Positions 60,235-64,000 of a stretch of 64,000 bases of DNA are shown in pieces. This DNA is from Cyathus striatus (lineage: Eukaryota > Basidiomycota > Agaricomycetes > Agaricales > Nidulariaceae). The stretch's first letter is position 1. Every line of letters begins with the position of its first letter. The notes under the pieces were generated by a model. That model was not told the DNA's origin, did not search any database, and was given only the letters and a program-made list of their open reading frames with translations. The position numbers and the translations under genes were made by a program. The stretch is from NCBI GenBank assembly GCA_025738555.1, contig JAOVFP010000020.1, positions 1,674,001 through 1,738,000 of the forward strand, given 5' to 3'.

Positions 60235-62048
60235 TTATGTGGAAAAGATGCCAATGATCTTGAACGGCCACACGCCCTGCCCTTCTTCACCTAATAACTG
60301 ACATTCGACAAAGTGGTTTCCGCGGGTAACATAGTGGTCAATCATCGTAAGTCTAAATCATCCATCAGAAACTTTAGAAAGAAAGAAAAGAAAAAGAACG
60401 CACTGAGGCTTAGCTTCCCCAATATCCTGTACATTCTCCAACGTCTTGGCACCGGCATAATTATCATCGACCCAACATTCGACTCTGCTCCCTTCCCCAG
60501 CCACTTTTACAGTCTCTACGATGTAGTATATACCAATATCGCCCGCCCCGATGTTCAGTGGGACGCGCAGCTTGCTCGTGGGGAGGGTAGAGTAGAAGTA
60601 GTGTCCCATTACGCCACCGTTGGCGGATGATGCTGTGTTGGGGTGGTGCACGTACCATCCGCTGCCGTAGAACAAGCTGGGAGGGAGAGGATTGATAAGA
60701 TCGTTCGCGCTCACGCAGAAGGGTGCGATTTCCTCGTATTTGGTGCCGGGGAGTGGGCGGGTGTTCACTCTCCCCAAGGGAATACCTAATTCTTCGACAT
60801 TGATACCCCCAGCTTCGGGTTTAATCCTATTCCCATGCTCGTCGACGTCTCTGCCTTCATCGACTTCGTCGTTTTCGCCCGGTACGCCTTTTCGCAGTCC
60901 GACACCGCCAAAGAGGGCACCGGCATCGCTCTTGTGAGATTCGGAGGGGGATTCACCGCGTGCTAGCATGTCCCATGTTGTGCATATCTGACTCTGAATG
61001 TACGCTTCGAGAAGGTCACTGAGGACTTGGTGGCCTTTTTCGTTGGGGAGAACGGGGTCGACGAAGAATTTTTCGATGGATTTGGGTTCGCGCATGTAGT
61101 CTGCGAAGAGGGCTGCTTTTGTGGATACGTGGGGGATGTCGTAGAATTGGGCGACGAGGTCGTGCCAGTGGTCTGGGCCTGCGAAGCCGTGTGTTTGGTG
61201 GATTTGGGGAGAGAAGTGGCCTAGGAGGAGGACGGCGGGTGCGTCGGGGCGTAAGAGGAGTGAGCGGATTAGGATTTCAAAGTTGTCTGTTGAGTCTGAG
61301 TCTCTTTTGGGTTGTTAGTTAGAGTTTAAAGGGGATTAAAAGGGGACGTACGGAATGTCGTCTGTGTCGAGTTCGACGATGACGAGGTCTGTTACGTCTG
61401 GGATGTGGTGAGAAGCACAGAAGCCGTAGTAGTCTGAATTTGTGCGTCGCATTGCGCCGTTTGTGAGTTCTGTTGCTGGGTGGGGGAAGATGGTGTTCCA
61501 CCATTGGAAGAATTTGGAGGGGTAGCATTTGGATGAGATGGGGTCGTCTCCTGCGCCGTGGCATGCTGATACTGTATGCAAGTGTGAGATAGTGTATTGT
61601 ATTGAAATGAAATGAAAGACGAACCGGAGCCGCCGATGACGCTTATGGTCACTGGCTTTCCTGCGAGAGCGCGCTCGATGACTCGCTGGATCCTGGTACC
61701 GGTGCCCAGGTGCATGCGACTCTTGCTGAGGACGCTCATGCCGTACTTGGCCGCCATCTTGTCGCCGGTGCCATAAGAGGGACAAAAGTCGAATGGGTTG
61801 GCATCGCCCGAGAGGTTGAAGTAGTTCTTCGGATGGAGTTCTGCGGGGGTGTAGGCGTATGACTGGGTGGGTGAGGAGGGGATGTAGTGGGTGAGGGTGA
61901 AGAGGGCGAGGAGGACGAGGAGGAAGAGGAGGGTGCGTATTGTTCTGCGGTTGAGGAAGGAGGAGGCGTTGGGTGTGTCGAGGGGGTGGAGAGGGGGAGT
62001 GGGCGAGGAGATGTGTGCGTGTGTGCGCTGTGTCCTGCGTTGGAGCAT
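60235..62048 (-). CDS. Type II membrane SGNH-hydrolase-like protein, paired with CMT1
   Basis: Predicted Golgi/secretory protein with an SGNH esterase-like domain. Basidiomycete relatives are, as far as I recall, often annotated as capsule-associated proteins. Seen: a short cytoplasmic N-terminus, a membrane anchor (TIRTLLFLLVLLALFTLTHY), block I VTISVIGGSVSACHGAG with the nucleophile-position Ser, FQWWNTIFPHPATELTNGAM, VIVELDTDDI, APAVLLLGHFSPQ, and the block V region FVDPVLPNEKGHQVL. That block is normally DxxH, but the His position reads Leu (CTC). The long C-terminal half (GGINVEELGIPLGRVNTRPL through VWPFKIIGIFST) is probably a beta-rich accessory domain. Four exons. The start is the ATG at 62046-62048; an upstream GTG at 62096 is in frame but not a normal start. 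It ends at TAA 60235-60237. Confidence 0.78.
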
Positions 62049-62159
62049 TGGTAGTGAGCGGAGGAAAGAGAGCTGAGCTGGATTTTTGATCGACACTTTC
62101 TTATTTTTGATTGAATCGACGGCCAGCGCGGCAACTCTCTGTCTTTCTCTCCCTCCACC
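62049..62159. promoter_or_regulatory. Compact bidirectional promoter interval
   Basis: Only 111 bp separate the start codons of the divergent SGNH-like gene and CMT1, so both promoters and leaders overlap. The interval has a pyrimidine-rich run (CTGTCTTTCTCTCCCTCC) just before the CMT1 ATG. No specific factor site could be named. Confidence 0.6.
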
Positions 62160-63757
62160 ATGAAGCCCAAACCCGCCCTCTCCTTTCTCCGCCGCATCAC
62201 CCCCCTCGCTGCTCTCTCCATCGGTCTCATAGTTGGTTTCACAATAGCAAAGTTATTCCCCTGGAACACTGTATGTCTATTGTATAATGTTTATTCAATT
62301 CTGATACACGACAGACTACAACTCCCACATGGCGTTCGGGCCACCTTCCCACTAAAAAGTCACAGCAGACAAGACACCCTATTCAGATTCCTACTGTCGC
62401 CCAGCGAGAGCGCGTCCTCGAGCTCCTCACCACCCTCTCCCCGCACTACACCAAGGAATGCACGCGGCACGCCCAGCCAGGCTATACCGCGCAGGCCCTG
62501 GAGCGATACAAGCCTCTCATCGGCTACCTCCCCCCTCAGCGCAGCTCAGTCCTCGGCAGTCTCCTAGGAATGGACCAACAGCCTCTCCAAAACCAACACA
62601 GCGAGCACAAATACTTCTTCGCTATCAACCTATACAACTCCTTCGACGTCATCCCTGATCTATTCGCTACCCTCTTCAGAGTCTCTGCCATCCTAGGCTA
62701 CGGAAATGTCTTTGTGTCAATATACGAGAACGGGTCGTCGGACCAGACGAAGGCTCTGTTGCGCATTTTTGATGCACTGTGCAGAAGCGTGGGCATGCGC
62801 GTTATGATTCGCACGTCAATGCGCACTAGGGGGGCATTCAACCATCGTATCGAGTACCTCGCCGAAGTACGCAACAGCGCCTTTGTCCCCCTACACGAAC
62901 TCCGCGATGCCGAAGGCGAGTACTTTGACACCATCATATTCATGAACGACATTCTACCCTGCGTCGACGACCTTCTCGAGCTCATCTACCAATCTCGCTT
63001 GAACAACGCCGGAATCACATGCGCAGCGGATTACATGTACCACGAGGAAATTGCCGCACCTGTGTTTTATGATAATTGGGTCGCGAGGGATATCAATGGA
63101 ACAGCCTTGGAGAATGCTCCGTTTGAGAGGATTTTCCATCATGAAGAGAGTCGAGAGCGGTGGGTTAGGCATTTGCCTGTTCAGGTCCAGAGTTGTTGGA
63201 ATGGCATTGCGATTTTGGATCCTGCGCCTTTTTATACGCCTCCTCACGTGAGGTTCAGAATGGCAAAGATCACCGAGGGCGAATGTTCCGCTAGCGAATG
63301 TAGTTTGATCTGCAATGATTATTGGGAGGCGGGGTATGGTAGGATTATGATGGTCCCTAGAGTCAAACTGGCTTATGATTCTGTGCGTCTTCTTTATCCT
63401 TTTTCTGCCATTGCTCACCATCAAATAGAAAGTGTTCGATATCATCCATCCTAACCGCCGCAATTTGACTGCGATAAGGGGATATGTGAAGATTGGGGGC
63501 TTGCCTGACGATCCGAGAACAGATCCGCAGGATCGAAGTTGGTTTGGTCCGCATGATAGGCTGTTTACTGAGGAAGAGAGTGTCCCGCTTGATTTTGTTG
63601 CTGGGCCTGAGTATGGTGAGTTTCTTTCTTGGTTTGTCATTCGTTTGGTTGTTCTTTCTTGCTTGATGATGGTCGTTGGGCATACCTTCCTCTTCGCTTC
63701 CTGCTTTTTACGCATGCGATAGACGTGCGTTTCTTTATTCGAAATGGTCGTCAGTAG
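62160..63757 (+). CDS. CMT1: Alpha-1,3-mannosyltransferase, CMT1/CAP59 family
   Basis: Golgi type II glycosyltransferase; the Cryptococcus relatives Cmt1, Cap59 and Cap60 act on mannose-containing capsule and cell-surface glycans. Seen: N-terminal anchor PLAALSIGLIVGFTIAKLFP, stem, then the catalytic region with KYFFAINLYNSFDVIPDLFA, GNVFVSIYENGSSDQT, RIEYLAEVRNSAFVPLHEL, the core DTIIFMNDILPCVDDLLELI, NNAGITCAADYMYHEEIAAP, ECSLICNDYWEAGYGRIMMV and VPRVKLAYDSKVFDIIHPNR. Four exons join in phase; about 464 aa. The last intron (donor after GPEY, acceptor just before 63722) leads to DVRFFIRNGRQ and TAG at 63755-63757. Acceptor sugar and product are not deducible. It is head-to-head with the SGNH-like gene. 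Confidence 0.9.
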
Positions 63758-64000
63758 ATGGCTCTTTTGATCCTTCGATACCTCACTGTTTCGAGGTGTG
63801 TTGCGATTTTTGGAAGTTGGTTGGGTGTTGTGGTTCCAGTTCTGCTTTCCAGTTGGGTTTGGAGATGGAAGGTGGACCGTTGCTCCTTCGGTGGACACTG
63901 TTGGGTGTTTGGTGTGGGCTTCAGGCTCGATGCAGGGGTTTCGTTATTCTAGGTTGCTATGTTGGATTCTGCGACCTCTTTTAGCTCTGCTTAGATCTGG
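63758..64000. other. Intergenic to window end
   Basis: CMT1 3' UTR and unassigned sequence. No gene recognised. Confidence 0.45.

Noticed and set aside
62049..62096. GTG start for the SGNH-like protein (SIKNPAQ extension)
   Set aside because: GTG initiation is not expected in fungal nuclear genes, and the ATG at 62046-62048 precedes the membrane anchor properly.
61336..62269. Alternative minus-strand frames beside the SGNH-like gene, including a 177-codon one
   Set aside because: They overlap the SGNH-like exon in other frames and lack its membrane anchor and block I motif; the 177-codon one also runs across the CMT1 start.
1..64000. tRNA and rRNA genes
   Set aside because: I looked for GTTCGA-type T-loops and their complements; the few hits (for example near 55951 and 16185) lack acceptor and anticodon stems.

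Overview
The window is nuclear DNA of a filamentous basidiomycete, most likely an Agaricomycete. The evidence is: genes on both strands, each broken by several 45-60 nt GT-AG introns; an eL31 gene whose first coding exon is only the ATG; a CAP59/CMT1-family mannosyltransferase; a CFEM-GPI surface protein; and a basidiomycete-type bZIP factor. All gene models were spliced by eye from reading-frame continuity and known protein families, so internal boundaries are approximate. No tRNA, rRNA or CRISPR array was seen.

Layout. 1-2450 (-): ATG1 autophagy kinase, running off the left edge. 2980-4842 (-): LCB1, serine palmitoyltransferase subunit 1. 6880-8919 (-): a monocarboxylate-type MFS transporter. 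9564-12000 (-): a disordered coiled-coil protein. About 4 kb without a recognisable gene. 16300-17059 (+): a small four-TM protein. 17370-18378 (-): PBDC1/Chp1 homologue. 18768-20112 (-): ZZZ3-like SANT protein. 21495-25547 (+): Tof1/Swi1/Timeless. A 3.6 kb gap. 29183-30292 (+): bZIP factor. 30984-32553 (+): transaldolase-fold protein. 34119-35355 (+): PHO13-type phosphatase, convergent with 35457-36617 (-): PIG-F/GPI11. 40490-40939 (+): eL34. 43956-45440 (+): four-TM membrane protein. 46628-47791 (+): astacin-like metalloprotease. 51422-52064 (-): CFEM-GPI protein. 52757-53375 (+): eL31. About 5 kb of mostly degenerate repeats. 58431-59976 (+): 2OG-oxygenase-fold protein. 60235-62048 (-) and 62160-63757 (+): a divergent SGNH-hydrolase-like / CMT1 pair with only 111 bp between start codons.

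The most striking non-genic structure is a 1.44 kb element at 48034-49472. It has imperfect 47-bp terminal inverted repeats and is packed with more than twenty copies of GAGCGTGA in both orientations, several of them arranged as hairpins. It has no coding capacity and looks like a non-autonomous DNA transposon with an unusual density of putative protein-binding sites. Other observations are a near-identical leader exon shared by the eL31 and eL34 genes, three enzyme-fold proteins that appear to have lost catalytic residues, and a degenerate tandem repeat at about 54.1-54.9 kb.

Most genes are housekeeping (autophagy, sphingolipid and GPI synthesis, translation, replication-fork protection). 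The right end carries a likely cell-surface glycan pair. Nothing indicates a secondary-metabolite cluster.
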